Shown one piece after another: positions 1 to 9,384 of a DNA stretch of 64,000 nt. The position numbers and the translations under genes were made by a program. Positions within the stretch are counted from its first letter, which is position 1; each line of letters starts with the position of its first letter. The stretch lies in contig NC_090744.1 of the NCBI RefSeq assembly GCF_036898095.1, positions 11,028,920 through 11,092,919 of the forward strand, given 5' to 3'. The notes beneath the pieces were generated by a model. It was not told where the DNA came from. It ran no database searches and worked only from the letters and a program-made list of their open reading frames with translations. This DNA is from Palaemon carinicauda (lineage: Eukaryota; Arthropoda; Malacostraca; Decapoda; Palaemonidae).

Positions 1-231
1 TTCAAATTTTACAGATTTGTGAATAATAAAACCTGTACCACCTTGAGCTCTTGCAGCTTGCAAAGGAGGGGATCTACAAAAATTATAATTGAGTCCAGGA
101 TTAAATGGTTTGTCACTGATCTTGGTTTCCTGTAGACAAATTACCTTCGTGTCTGAGTCCCTGGTTAAAGTTTTTATTTGCTCAATGCTAGTACTTAGAC
201 CTCTGCAATTCCACTGGATGATAGACATCAT
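1..231 (-). CDS. Non-LTR retrotransposon ORF2, N-terminal endonuclease start (partial)
   Basis: Reading the minus strand from ATG at 231-229 gives an uninterrupted frame to the window edge. It begins MMSIIQWNCRGL and continues with a VICLQETK segment, the two hallmark N-terminal motifs of apurinic-type endonucleases (Asn of the WN motif, Glu of QETK) that nick target DNA for target-primed reverse transcription. The rest of ORF2 (remaining endonuclease and reverse transcriptase) lies outside the window. The start overlaps the stop of the upstream ORF1 by four bases (ATGA), which argues for coupled translation. Family knowledge: this arrangement is typical of Jockey/CR1-group LINEs; the exact clade cannot be fixed from about 77 residues. 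No break is seen in this part, in contrast to ORF1. Confidence 0.8.
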   Translation of the reverse strand, partial: MMSIIQWNCRGLSTSIEQIKTLTRDSDTKVICLQETKISDKPFNPGLNYNFCRSPPLQAARAQGGTGFIIHKSVKFE

Positions 232-2092
232 CTTTTGTTATTTTTCTTTGTCTCATTTGTCTTTTGGGACTTTTCAGATGAAGCCATGTAAGGCCTGGAG
301 ATGGAAGGCTTTACTAGGCCACCACTCTTCTTTTCTTTCTTTCTAGGATCTTTATAAGAGTCAACCTTAAGATCATGAGCAGTAGGGCACTTACCTGACT
401 TAGATGAAGGTGAGGATGATGGGGACCTTTTCCTCTTTGGAAGATCTTGCTTTCCAATCTCCATCAAATCAGGTAGAGATTCTGCCTGAGACAATACATT
501 TAAGGTGGTGGAAGCCACATTGGCTTCCTTGGAGGATTGTGCTAGAACTTCAACAGTTCGAGCACTTAACCCAGAAGGCTGGGCTACTACCTCTAGGGGA
601 GATGCTCCTATCGGTGACATTACTTTTGGTGTATTGGAAACCATATTGACCTCTTTGGTGGTTTGTGCTCTGGCTTTTATAGGCTGAGCACTTGACCCAG
701 ATAGCTGGGCTACTACCACTAACAGTAAGGGAGATGCACCTGACGGGCCAGGTGCTACCACTGGTCCCCCTGTGGTAGTAAGGGTTAGTGGATTATAATC
801 TTTTGGTGGCATCTTAACCGCGCGAGCAAAATTAAGTTGCCGATTGAGTAAATACTTTGCATAACCTACACTTATATGTTCAGCATTTGCTTTCAAGATT
901 GCAGCTTCTTCTTTCTTGTATTCTCTACATCTTTTATCATTTGATTTATGATGATCTTTACAGTTTGCACAGGTTGTATCTCTGTTGCATTGGCCATGTT
1001 CTAACAAAGAACACTTAATACAGATCTTCGTATTATTGCAGTACCGGGAAGGGTGACCGTACTTGAAACAATTAAAGCATTGTAAAGGCCTAGGTTTATA
1101 TTCTCGAACATGTACTCTTTCATTCTCAATAATTATATGATCTGGTATATATAACAGGGGTTTTAAATGTTAAAACTACCATGCTTGTTTGAGGGATCTT
1201 ACTTACTTTCCAAACATTAGCAGGGCACATGTCCAGAATTTCTGGTTCTGAAAATTCATATAGATCTTTATCAAAAACTACTCCTTTACCATAGCTGAAC
1301 CTCATATGTGGTTTAATATCCTTAATAGGATCAATTTCTGCAATCTTCATGCCACAAAGCATGTGAGCTTGAGTATCTGATTTTGCATTAATCAAAACAG
1401 ATTGCTTACCGTATCAGCTAATATCCTTACTTTTAATTAAACCAACTTTTTTTGTATAAATTTACTAATTTTATAATAGTTATAATTATCTATCTTCCCA
1501 AATGCAATTATCCATGTTGGAGGCTTGGGGGTTCTTACTTCTGGAAGTCTATGCTCTATTTCTTTTTCCATCCATTCTTCTGGTTTATATACCTCTAGGT
1601 GTCTTGGTGCTTTATCACATAGAGCCCCAGAAATCAAACAATTGTCAATTTTTATACTCTCTAAATTTTTATTTGCTTCTAAAGCAATCTCAAAACTTGA
1701 AAATGATACCAAAGCATTCCCAAAAGCCTTTACTACCATTAAGCTCCAATAAAATTTCTTTGATTGCCCCAAATCTACAGAAGGCTTCATGAATTATGTC
1801 ATAGCTACAACCAAATGGTATGTTTTTTAAGAGGAGAATTTTCAGATCTTTTGTTGGATCTGGTAATGAGCCAGAACCAGAGTAAAGTATTACTGTTATT
1901 ACAAGAATCATTTTCCATCAGTGCCGATAAATTGTCTTTAACTACACTGGTCAGAGAAGTATTGTTGGAGGAATCCTTTTTATTGCCGAGGTTGTCAACA
2001 GAGCTTTCCTTACTTAAACAAGCAGAAGTTGTCAACGGTGTCTGGGGTTCGCCATTTGATCCAGGGGTACGGGGAACATTAAGTTTACTCAT
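228..2092 (-). pseudogene. Non-LTR retrotransposon ORF1 (Gag-like, RRM plus CCHC knuckles), frameshifted
   Basis: A nucleic-acid-binding ORF1 protein can be followed on the minus strand through several frames. The N-terminal part starts MSKLNVPRTPG at 2092. A region at about 1850-1560 looks like an RNA recognition motif (KILLLKNIP, then FGNALVSFSSFEIA) and is split between frames near 1750. A middle domain is open at 1395-1126 (MINAKSDTQ onward). Three zinc knuckles follow at about 1075-920: CFNCFKYGHPSRYC, then CIKC/HGQC, then CANCKDHH ending in RC. The open frame 1007-228 carries the last knuckle and a low-complexity Ser/Pro/Lys tail, ending in TGA at 230-228. At least two frameshifts and a small break before the knuckles make it non-functional as it stands. 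Role in the family: packaging of element RNA. Confidence 0.75.
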
Positions 2093-3258
2093 TAATTATT
2101 TTTGGGGGGAGGGAAGGGGTCATAATAACAATGAAAAAAATACAATGGAAAAAAATAAAGTTTAAGGGAGAGAAAATATTAAGAATGTCTGAAATTCCAA
2201 AGAAGACACCGTTAGCCTTTCCTGGAATTAATTTCTCCACCAATGACACCTGCGAAAGCTGCTTACCAAATGTCCACTCCCTACCCTACCACAAAGGGAT
2301 GGTACCACTATGATTAGAGTGGCTCAAGTGTATGCCAAACCCACTTGATGGGACTGAGAGCATTTCAAGAATACAATCATCCCCACTCTAATCATAGTGG
2401 CAGGCAAACCGGACAGAATGCCGAGAGTCCTATCTCTATGAAATCGCCAACCCCTGGAATCCGAAGGCCAAATTTCCTAAGAGATAGTTCCCCGTGCCAG
2501 TATGGGAATACTGACACTCCTAGGTGTCCAAACGTTTTCGGGCAGTTGGCAAGACCACCACAGCTCCCACAATTGATTTTGAAATAGAAACCGATCATGG
2601 ATACAATGTCCCCTCTAAAAAACCTGGACAGTGAAATGGGTAAGAGAGTTTTGACAGCAAGGTTGGAGACAGCTGATAATTATGAAGGAGGAATAAGCAA
2701 TAAGAGGTAATAGAAAAAGAATGAGAGAAATTTAGAGTCAAACTGAGGAAAAGAAATTCCCCAGTTCGAGAGCCCTCTTGCCCGTCACAAGCCTTCAGCA
2801 CGGGAATGATATACCGTGCTGAAGCCCAATGACTTCATCAAGGCATTCTCTCGTTAAGAGGGAAAATAAATACGAAGGTCAGTTTCATGATTATCATTAA
2901 CGGTAGAGTTGTGAGCATATGAAAGTAAATTGTGTGATCACATGCAATTGTAAAAACTGTTGAATAAAGAAAATATATCTTGTCCTCACAGCCCCAATAA
3001 CCACTACATCATGAATAGATTTCAAAAAGACAATCATCTATGGAAGTGAAGCATTGATATTAATCTGAGAAAGTGGTGGTGGTTAGTACCGATTAAGATA
3101 TTTGAAAATCCATGTATAACAAAATGAACCTAATGATGACCAGACCAGGATTAATGAAAAATATGTAAACCACCAACAAAGTTGCATAGAAATATGTGGT
3201 TCAAGATCATAAAGCTGACAGATGGTGTCAAGATGTGTGTTGGATTAAGTAATGTTTA
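2093..3258. other. 5' UTR/flank of the LINE and unassigned sequence
   Basis: No credible gene. The part next to ORF1 is probably the 5' untranslated region of the minus-strand LINE, but its 5' end cannot be located. It holds an 18-bp inverted repeat (2305-2322 and 2383-2400) and a hairpin with 11-bp arms (2793-2803 and 2814-2824, CTTCAGCACGG). From about 2860 the sequence is AT-rich and resembles the decayed, purine-biased LINE debris seen elsewhere in the first 13 kb. Confidence 0.4.
2305..2400. repeat. 18-bp perfect inverted repeat with 60-base spacer
   Basis: Arms 2305-2322 (CCACTATGATTAGAGTGG) and 2383-2400 are exact reverse complements. The arms could form a stem in the RNA leader of the LINE whose ORF1 begins at 2092, although a random MITE remnant is also possible. 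Confidence 0.6.
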
Positions 3259-3568
3259 TTAACCCTTTTATCCCCAGGCTATTTGGAACTTTCCAACCCT
3301 TAACCCCCATGGGTTATTTTTTTCAAGCACATTTTGCAGTATATTTTTCTTAAATTGCTCTAACAGCCTTAATTTTTGTCATTGAGAGGTCAGGTTGGTC
3401 TCATTCTCTTGGAAAATGCCTGAATTTTCTCAAAAAAATTATCAAAAATATGAAGAAAAAAAAATTTTATTGCATTTTTTTTGCAAGGACGTACCGGTAC
3501 GTCCACGGGGGTAAAGGGATGAGTTTTGTGAAACGTACCAGTACGTCCTTTGGGGGTAGAAGGGTTAA
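3258..3568 (-). mobile_element. piggyBac-like MITE, copy 1
   Basis: An element of about 305 bp is bounded by TTAA on both sides, with terminal inverted repeats CCCTTTTAYCCCCA. It has no coding capacity. The interior carries a conserved segment with a perfect 18-bp palindrome, GGACGTACCGGTACGTCC, at 3487-3504. TTAA targets and CCC-starting inverted repeats are characteristic of the piggyBac superfamily, so I infer mobilisation by a piggyBac transposase encoded elsewhere. It lies in the opposite orientation to the copies at 5784, 29518 and 43582. Confidence 0.75.
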
Positions 3569-4561
3569 GTGATTTTAAATCAAATATAAAGCAAATGATC
3601 AAGTAAATTAACCTGCTGGGACAGATAAAGGTCTTAGGAAAGGTATTTCTGTTACAGTGGAATTCAAAGCTGGAAGCAAGAGGGCCCTACAGAAAAGTAG
3701 CAGCATCATAAAAAAAAATGGTCTGCACCAAGGATTCCTATTAAATGATGTCCAAATAGATGAGAAAGGAAAACCATATGCAATACGACTTATACTACTC
3801 TGTAATGCAGAAACACAGGCTGCCGTATTGAAGACAATGGAACGCATTTTGTTAGGGGTGGCGTTATAGAGTGCTGAGAATTAACTATTATATCTCACAC
3901 TAAGATGTACAGGTATTATATGTGAAAGGCACAATTATATGTTTATAATTATTACATGATAGATATGAACATATGAAAATGTATGACCCGTGGTGATGAA
4001 TGAACGTGACAGCCTAAGCCAACATCTAGTAAAAGATATAAGTACTGCATGTATAATTGTACACCAACTTTGAACTTACACACATTGTGATAAAAATACA
4101 TCAGCAATAGATCATCAAAGTCTGCATATCCAATTCTTATAAAAAAAAAAAAAGGCAAACAAGAACATGGTGTGTATAGCACGTGTTTCATACATGATCG
4201 TACACTAACGTTAGTTTTTTTTTTCTCTCGGTCTCCCCTGCTCTAATAATATAAACCTGTTTAAGTTTGCTATCAAACATCTTGTTTGGTTTGAATCTTG
4301 TCATTTATGTTCTCAACTATCTGTATATTAGCTCACTGTCTTGTTGAATAAACTATCACATGCATCTCTCCCCTCTGTAAAAACCTAACAGTTACATTGC
4401 CACATTAGCAACCCAAACCAAACTGTACCACCACCGTTATCAAAGAGTGATCCATTTTTTTGGACTGTGCAGCCAATGTCCCTAGGCCATAGGATTTTGG
4501 GAGAGACTATTTCTCCTTGTTAATGCCTCTCGACTTGACTCCTGCTTCACAATTCAGTGTA
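3569..4561. other. AT-rich stretch with one candidate exon
   Basis: Apart from the candidate coding exon at 3658-3869, I see no gene or repeat I can name. It contains several A/T runs and no recognisable motif. Confidence 0.4.
3658..3869 (+). CDS. Candidate host terminal exon, product not recognised
   Basis: An open frame of about 70 codons runs to TAG at 3867-3869 and follows a good splice acceptor (pyrimidine-rich tract then TTACAG, ending 3657). The translation is balanced and protein-like (EFKAGSKRALQ..., then GFLLNDVQIDEKGKPYAIRL, ending ERILLGVAL). It shows none of the retroelement motifs found elsewhere in the window. There is no in-frame ATG at the start, so it would have to be the last exon of a plus-strand gene whose earlier exons lie upstream or outside the window. 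I do not recognise the family. It could equally be a chance open frame. Confidence 0.3.
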
Positions 4562-5230
4562 GGTAGTAGGTTGGCCTGGGCACCAGCCGCCCGTTGAGAT
4601 ACTACCGCTAGAGAGTTATGGGTCCTTTGACTGGCCAGACAGTTCTACATAGGACCCTTCTCTCTGGTTACGGTTCTTTCCCTTTGCCTACACAGACACC
4701 GAATAGTCTGGCCTATCCTTTACAGATTCTCCTCTGGCCTCATACACCTGACAACACTGTGATTACTAGACAATTCTTCTTCACCCAAGGGGTTAACTAC
4801 TGCACTGTAATTGTTCAGTGGCTACTTTCCTCTTGGTAAGGGTAGAAGAGACTCTTTAGCTATGGTAAGCAGCTCTTCTAGGAGAAGGACACTCCAAAAT
4901 CAAACCATTGTTCTCTAGTCTTGGGTAGTGCCATAGCCTCTGTACCATGGTCTTACACTGCCTTGGGTTAGAGTTCTCTTGCTTGAGGGTACACTTGGGC
5001 ACACTTTTCTATCTAGTTTCTCTTCCTCTTGTTCTGTTAAAGTTTTTATAGTTTAAATAGGAAATATTTATTTTAATATTGTTACTATTCCTAAAATGTT
5101 CTATTTTTTCTTATTTCCTTATTTCCTTTCCTCACTGGGCTATTTTCCCTGTTGGGGCCCCTGGGCTTATAGCATCCTGCTTTTCCAACTAGGGTTGTAG
5201 CTTAGCATTTGATAATAATAATAATAATAA
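4562..5230 (+). mobile_element. (AAT)-tailed retroposon, near full-length copy
   Basis: The most complete copy in the window of a family found here more than a dozen times. It begins GGTAGTAGGTTGGCCTGGG, contains no long frame, and ends in a characteristic tail (CCAACTAGGGTTGTAGCTTAGC) followed by TAATAATAA. Its last 200 bases are shared with LINE 3' ends at 13731-14040 and 15226-15460, so it looks like a non-autonomous element using a partner LINE. The 5' end has only weak resemblance to pol III boxes, so I do not call it tRNA-derived. Confidence 0.7.
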
Positions 5231-5783
5231 CAGAAATGCTCTACCTCTTCTAACACCTATTTATCTGTCCAAATAGAAATTGTTCCTTTTGAATAAAGCT
5301 TTCAAAACAAAATGTCCTTAAGTCATATGGAAACAGACTTGAAAACCAGCAGCCTAATGTTGTGGATAAGACATTTGAAGAGCAGTATGAGGATAAAGGC
5401 GTAAGAGAATGAAAATATATTGCACATGAGTACATGCTGGCAACACCAGAGTGAAGAGATATGATTGCAAAGTCTAGGAGGGATATAAGAAGAAAAGGCA
5501 GATTGAAGGGTATTTCAAGTACAACGGAATGGGTGAGAAGAATAAGTAGGTGGTCAATGGGTATCTGTTTTTGGCTCTGGCAAAGTAGATCAGTGTGTGA
5601 AAGATTGTTACAGAAGTCAGATTACGCTAAATGTTTCAAGAATACTGGATTAGATCCCATAGCAAGTATGTGGAGTGCTGTAATCATGGCCCAAAGAATC
5701 ATTTTTCTAAAATAGGTTAGGCTTTAAGAAGCCCATGTACAGGTTGTGGAATAGAAGGCCATGCGGAGAGCGTGTGTATATAG
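5231..5783. other. Unassigned, probably decayed LINE sequence
   Basis: Purine-rich sequence with a short open frame at 5461-5715 that shows no recognisable domain. The base composition resembles the broken reverse transcriptase copies at 9.4 and 11.9 kb, but no motif can be placed with confidence. Confidence 0.3.
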
Positions 5784-6095
5784 TTAACCCTTTTACCCCC
5801 AAAGGACGTACTGATACGTTTCACAAAACTCATCCCTTTACCCCCATGGACGTACCGGTACGTCCTTGCAAAAAAATGCTATAATTTTTTTTTTTTTCAT
5901 ATTTTTGATAATTTTTTGAGAAAATTCAGGCATTTTCCAAGAGAATGACACCAACCTGACCTCTCTATGACAAAAATTAAGGCTGTTAGAGCAATTTAAA
6001 AAAAAAAAATTACTACAAAATGTGCTGGGGAAAAAATAACCCCTTGGGGGTTAAGGGTTGGAAATTTCCAAAGAGCCTGGGGGTAAAAGGGTTAA
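5784..6095 (+). mobile_element. piggyBac-like MITE, copy 2
   Basis: Flanked by TTAA (5784-5787 and 6092-6095) with inverted ends CCCTTTTACCCCCA and TGGGGGTAAAAGGG (one end GCCTGGGGGTAAAAGGG). It contains the perfect palindrome GGACGTACCGGTACGTCC at 5848-5865. Non-coding and about 300 bp long. Confidence 0.78.
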
Positions 6096-6665
6096 GATGT
6101 GAAAAAGAGAATGTCAGGAATTGATTAAAAATAAAGTTTGGTAGACCTGGGTATAAAAAGTGTTTGAAGAGATGCATCCTATACTTGAAAAGAATGCATA
6201 CTGTACTCAAAGGACGAAAAAAGGTTTCACATGTAATGTAGTGATTGAGATGACAATTGAAAGAGAATGCTGTAGTATAAGTTGGAACACCGCTTTGATT
6301 GATGGCCTCATGACAAGTAGGTATCAAGTAGTATTTTAAAACAATACTATTAACATCTGCAAAACAGGGGTAGTAATACTTAGTATAAAATTTGTATAAA
6401 GTAAGGTTTCAAGATCATTATTTAATGGGTACTTGTGTAAAATAAGGTGAAAATGGATTAATTGTAGTTTTAGAGTTCAAGAAATAAGGTGAAATAAATG
6501 GGTATTTTTCTAACTTCACCATGAATTTCTGAGTACAGAAGGAACTGTTCATTGGTATACGAGGGTAGGAAGAGATTTGAAAAAAAATGAAGTGGGATGA
6601 ACATGAAAACTACAAAATATAAAAGCTACAGTGAATAAAAAAGGGATTTTGAAGGAAAAAGCTAT
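6096..6665. other. Unassigned AT-rich sequence
   Basis: No supported gene, RNA or named repeat. Short open frames on the minus strand show no domain. Confidence 0.35.
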
Positions 6666-6935
6666 TTCTGGGCTCAACCTGTGTCGCTCTGTGAAATGTT
6701 CCTTAAAGCACCATTTCAAAGGTATAAATACTGCTAAATATACCAGAGAAAAAAGTTACATGGAATGCCAGGAATATATCCAGCTCGCTCACCCCTAAAG
6801 GGTGTCGGTATTAAAACTGGGGCGAGTGATACCACTACCAGCGGTCCCTTTCCAATTAGACTTCTCCCTCCTCAAAATCCCCCGTTACTGCGAGGTGTCG
6901 TTCACTACAGAAGACTAGCTGTAGGCATGTTAGAT
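6666..6935 (+). repeat. Dispersed repeat related to the left part of the 25.4-kb insertion
   Basis: It shares a common left edge (TCTGGGCTCAA) and about 250 bp of similarity with 25361-25590, including a TATAAATA-like stretch at about 6724 and the segment GGTGTCGGTATTAAAACTGG. Because the 25.4-kb copy leads into a spliceable gag-like frame, this may be the terminal or promoter region (LTR-like) of the same element family. No second copy flanks it here, so a solo terminal repeat or fragment is the best description. Confidence 0.45.
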
Positions 6936-7477
6936 GAGTTAGGCAATCAAGAATAAAGATAGGAAACAAATGGCTTTTATGAAACAGGAAGTTTTTAAAA
7001 AAATATTTAAGAAACTAAAAAAATCATTAGAAATTGCCAAGGAATACAGCTTGGTGTAGAGATTTACGAACAACTGGACCTGGATAAATAATGGAGACTA
7101 TGTCCTGTATCTATGCTGTTTCACAATTTATTCTGGGTCAATACATACAAGTATACTATTAGTTGAATGAGGAGTGGAGAATAGAAATATTTGCATGTTT
7201 TAAAAGGTTAGCATGACCGATAATATTTATAGAAGTGACTCTTGAGAAGGATGATGCGGTCTCAAGTAAAGTGGCCTAAAAGTGGCCTCTAGAGCAAATA
7301 TGTCTCCATGCTGACGTGGTAAGTGCAATACATATTTGGAAAGTTTCAAATGCTATATTACCATATGAGATTTACCAATGTGTGTAGACTAAGTGAGTAA
7401 GAGTGGAGACAAATGTACAGTTTAGCTAAATCTAAAAGCGAAAAGCATGTCAAATTTATTTAATCATCAGTACCCTT
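6936..7477. other. Unassigned sequence
   Basis: AT-rich with no open frame of note. Nothing further can be supported. Confidence 0.35.
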
Positions 7478-7715
7478 GTTAGGCTGGAGGAACATAGAGT
7501 AGAGGTCCCCCCCCCCTTTTTTTTTTTATTTGTTGATGTCGGCTACCCCCCAAAATTGGGGGAAGTGCCTTGGTATATGTATGTATGTATGTACATATAC
7601 CAAGGCACTTCCCCAAATTTTGGGGGGTAGTCGACATCAACAAATGAAACAAAAAAGGGGACCTCTCCTCTCTATGTTCCTCCCAGCCTGACAAGGGACT
7701 CAACCGAGTTGATAG
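7478..7715. mobile_element. Two RTE-like LINE 3' ends in tail-to-tail orientation
   Basis: 7478-7590 matches, in plus orientation, the 3' untranslated region and (ATGT)n tail of the LINE at 18817-21353: GGCTGGAGGAACATAGAG, then CCCCCCAAAATTGGGGGAA, then GGTATATGTATGTATG. 7591-7715 is the same region in minus orientation and reaches slightly further upstream in the UTR (GACAAGGGACTCAACCGAG). Together they form a long imperfect palindrome that would extrude as a hairpin. Both pieces are severely 5'-truncated and non-coding. Confidence 0.75.
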
Positions 7716-7852
7716 TTGAGGAATAAAGAATTTATTATAAGGTCATTAGATTAAATATTCTATACATTAAGTAGATTCATTAAGTTAAAAATGTAGCAAA
7801 GTTTTTTTAACAAGACAGTACTTTTACTGTGAAAAGTGGAGGTTAATATGTT

Positions 7853-8160
7853 CTAACCCTTTTACCCCCAGGCAATTTGGAACTTTCCAACCATTAACCC
7901 CAAGGGTTTTTTTTTTCCAAGCACATTTTGCAAAATATTTTTTTAAAATTGCTATAACAGCCTTAATTTTTGTCATAGAGAGGTCAGGTTGGTCTCATTC
8001 TCTTGGAAAATGCCTGGAGTTTCTCAAAAAAATTATCAAAAATATTCAAAAAGAAATTTAAATAGCAGTTTTTTGCAAGGAAGTACCGGTACGTCCATGG
8101 GGGTAAAGGGATGAGTTTTGTGAAACGTACCAGTATGTCCTTTGGGGGTAAAAGGGCTAA
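7853..8160 (-). mobile_element. piggyBac-like MITE, copy 3, flanked by CTAA
   Basis: Same family as the copy at 3258-3568 and in the same orientation. The flanking four bases are CTAA on both sides (7853-7856 and 8157-8160) instead of TTAA. Inverted ends are CCCTTTTACCCCCA and GGGGGTAAAAGGG. The internal palindrome carries a mismatch (GGAAGTACCGGTACGTCC). Confidence 0.75.
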
Positions 8161-8667
8161 AAAGATAGTACTGTATGAGAGTCAATTTCAAAATTATTAT
8201 TGATGGTAAAAGAGTGTATGAAAGGGACTATATAAGTGCGTAACCAGGAAAATAAATTAAAGAAAAAAATAAATAAACGTATGATTACTTCTGATCCTAA
8301 TAAATTTCAATACTGCTATTTTCCCTGTTGGAGCACCTGGGCTTATAGCATCCTGATTTTCCAACTAGGGTTGTAGCTTGGCAAGAAATAATAATCATAA
8401 ATATATTATATAAGACCTAACGTGGGCATTACTCATTGGGCTCTGACTCAACTGGGTCCATAAAGGATAGTGTGTGAGTGAGCTTAGACTTTATGGTTTG
8501 GATGTGTGGCATGGAAGACGAATTGAAGGCTTTGAGATATGAACTATGGAGGAGAGAAAATAAGGATGAGAAAAAATAAGGATGAAATATTTGGGAAGGA
8601 AAACAAGCACTGAGGAGGTTAGTGAAAGGGATAAAAAAACAAAAGGGGTTCCATGAAAACCTCAGAG
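8161..8667. other. LINE-tail fragment and unassigned sequence
   Basis: 8312-8400 is a plus-strand 3' fragment of the (AAT)-tailed family (CTATTTTCCCTGTTGGAGC onward, tail AATAATAATC). The flanks are AT-rich, and the region from 8429 already has the base composition of the tandem array that follows. No gene. Confidence 0.5.
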
Positions 8668-9018
8668 GAAATAATGAAAGAAAGGATAGCATACATTAAG
8701 AAAATGTGAAGAATTGAAGGTGCAGAAAAAGAAGACAGAAATAATGAAATAAAGGATAGCACACATTATTAAGAAAATGTTTAGAATTCAAAGTACAGAA
8801 AAAGATGGAAATAATGAAAGAAAGGATTGCATACATTAAGAAAATATGAAGAATTGAGGGTGCAGAAAAAGATGGAAATAATGGAAAAAAAAGTATAGCA
8901 TACATTAAGAAAATGTGAAGAGCTGAAGGTGCAGAAAAAAAGATAGAAATAATTAAAGAAAGGATGGCAGACATTATTAAGAACATTTTTAGAATTGAAG
9001 GTGCAATAGATAAAAAAG
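8668..9018. repeat. Degenerate tandem repeat, about 65-70 bp x 5
   Basis: Successive units begin near 8668, 8738, 8806, 8873 and 8944 with GAAATAATGAAAGAAAGGAT and continue with a CATTAAGAAAATGTGAAGAATTG-like segment. Units differ by substitutions and small indels, so this is an old array. Long open frames on the minus strand here are a by-product of the repeat. Confidence 0.7.
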
Positions 9019-9310
9019 GGAATGTCATGATAAAGGGATTCAAAGGTACAGTATTTGAAAAAGCGAATGTCATGAGTTAGGGATTCAAAGGTACAGTATT
9101 TGAAAAAGGGAATGTCATGATAAAGGGATTCAAAGGTACAGTATTTGAAAAAGCGAATGTCATGAGTTAGGGATTCAAAGGTACAGTATTTGAAAAAGCG
9201 AATGTCATGAGTTAGGGATTCAAAGGTACAGTATTTGAAAAAGCGAATGTCATGAGTTAGGGATTCAAAGGTACAGTATTTGAAAAAGCGAATGTCAGGA
9301 CAAAGGGATC
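9019..9310. repeat. 45-bp tandem repeat, about 6.5 units
   Basis: The string GGATTCAAAGGTACAG recurs at 9036, 9081, 9126, 9171, 9216 and 9261, with a degraded start at 9306, giving an exact 45-bp period. Units 9081, 9171, 9216 and 9261 are almost identical, so this array is much younger than the one before it. Two alternating variants (GTCATGATAAAG and GTCATGAGTTAG) show stepwise expansion. Confidence 0.85.
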
Positions 9311-9384
9311 CAGCTTAAAAAGGAATGCATATTCTGAAGGGGGAGAAAAAGGTTTGCGTGAAAATGTGAAAAGTTTTAGTAAAG

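Noticed and set aside
228..1007. Single-exon host zinc-knuckle protein
   Set aside because: The adjoining knuckles, RRM-like region and the endonuclease ORF overlapping its stop show it is ORF1 of a non-LTR retrotransposon.
8668..9310. CRISPR array
   Set aside because: Units are contiguous tandem repeats without unique spacers, and the sequence is eukaryotic.
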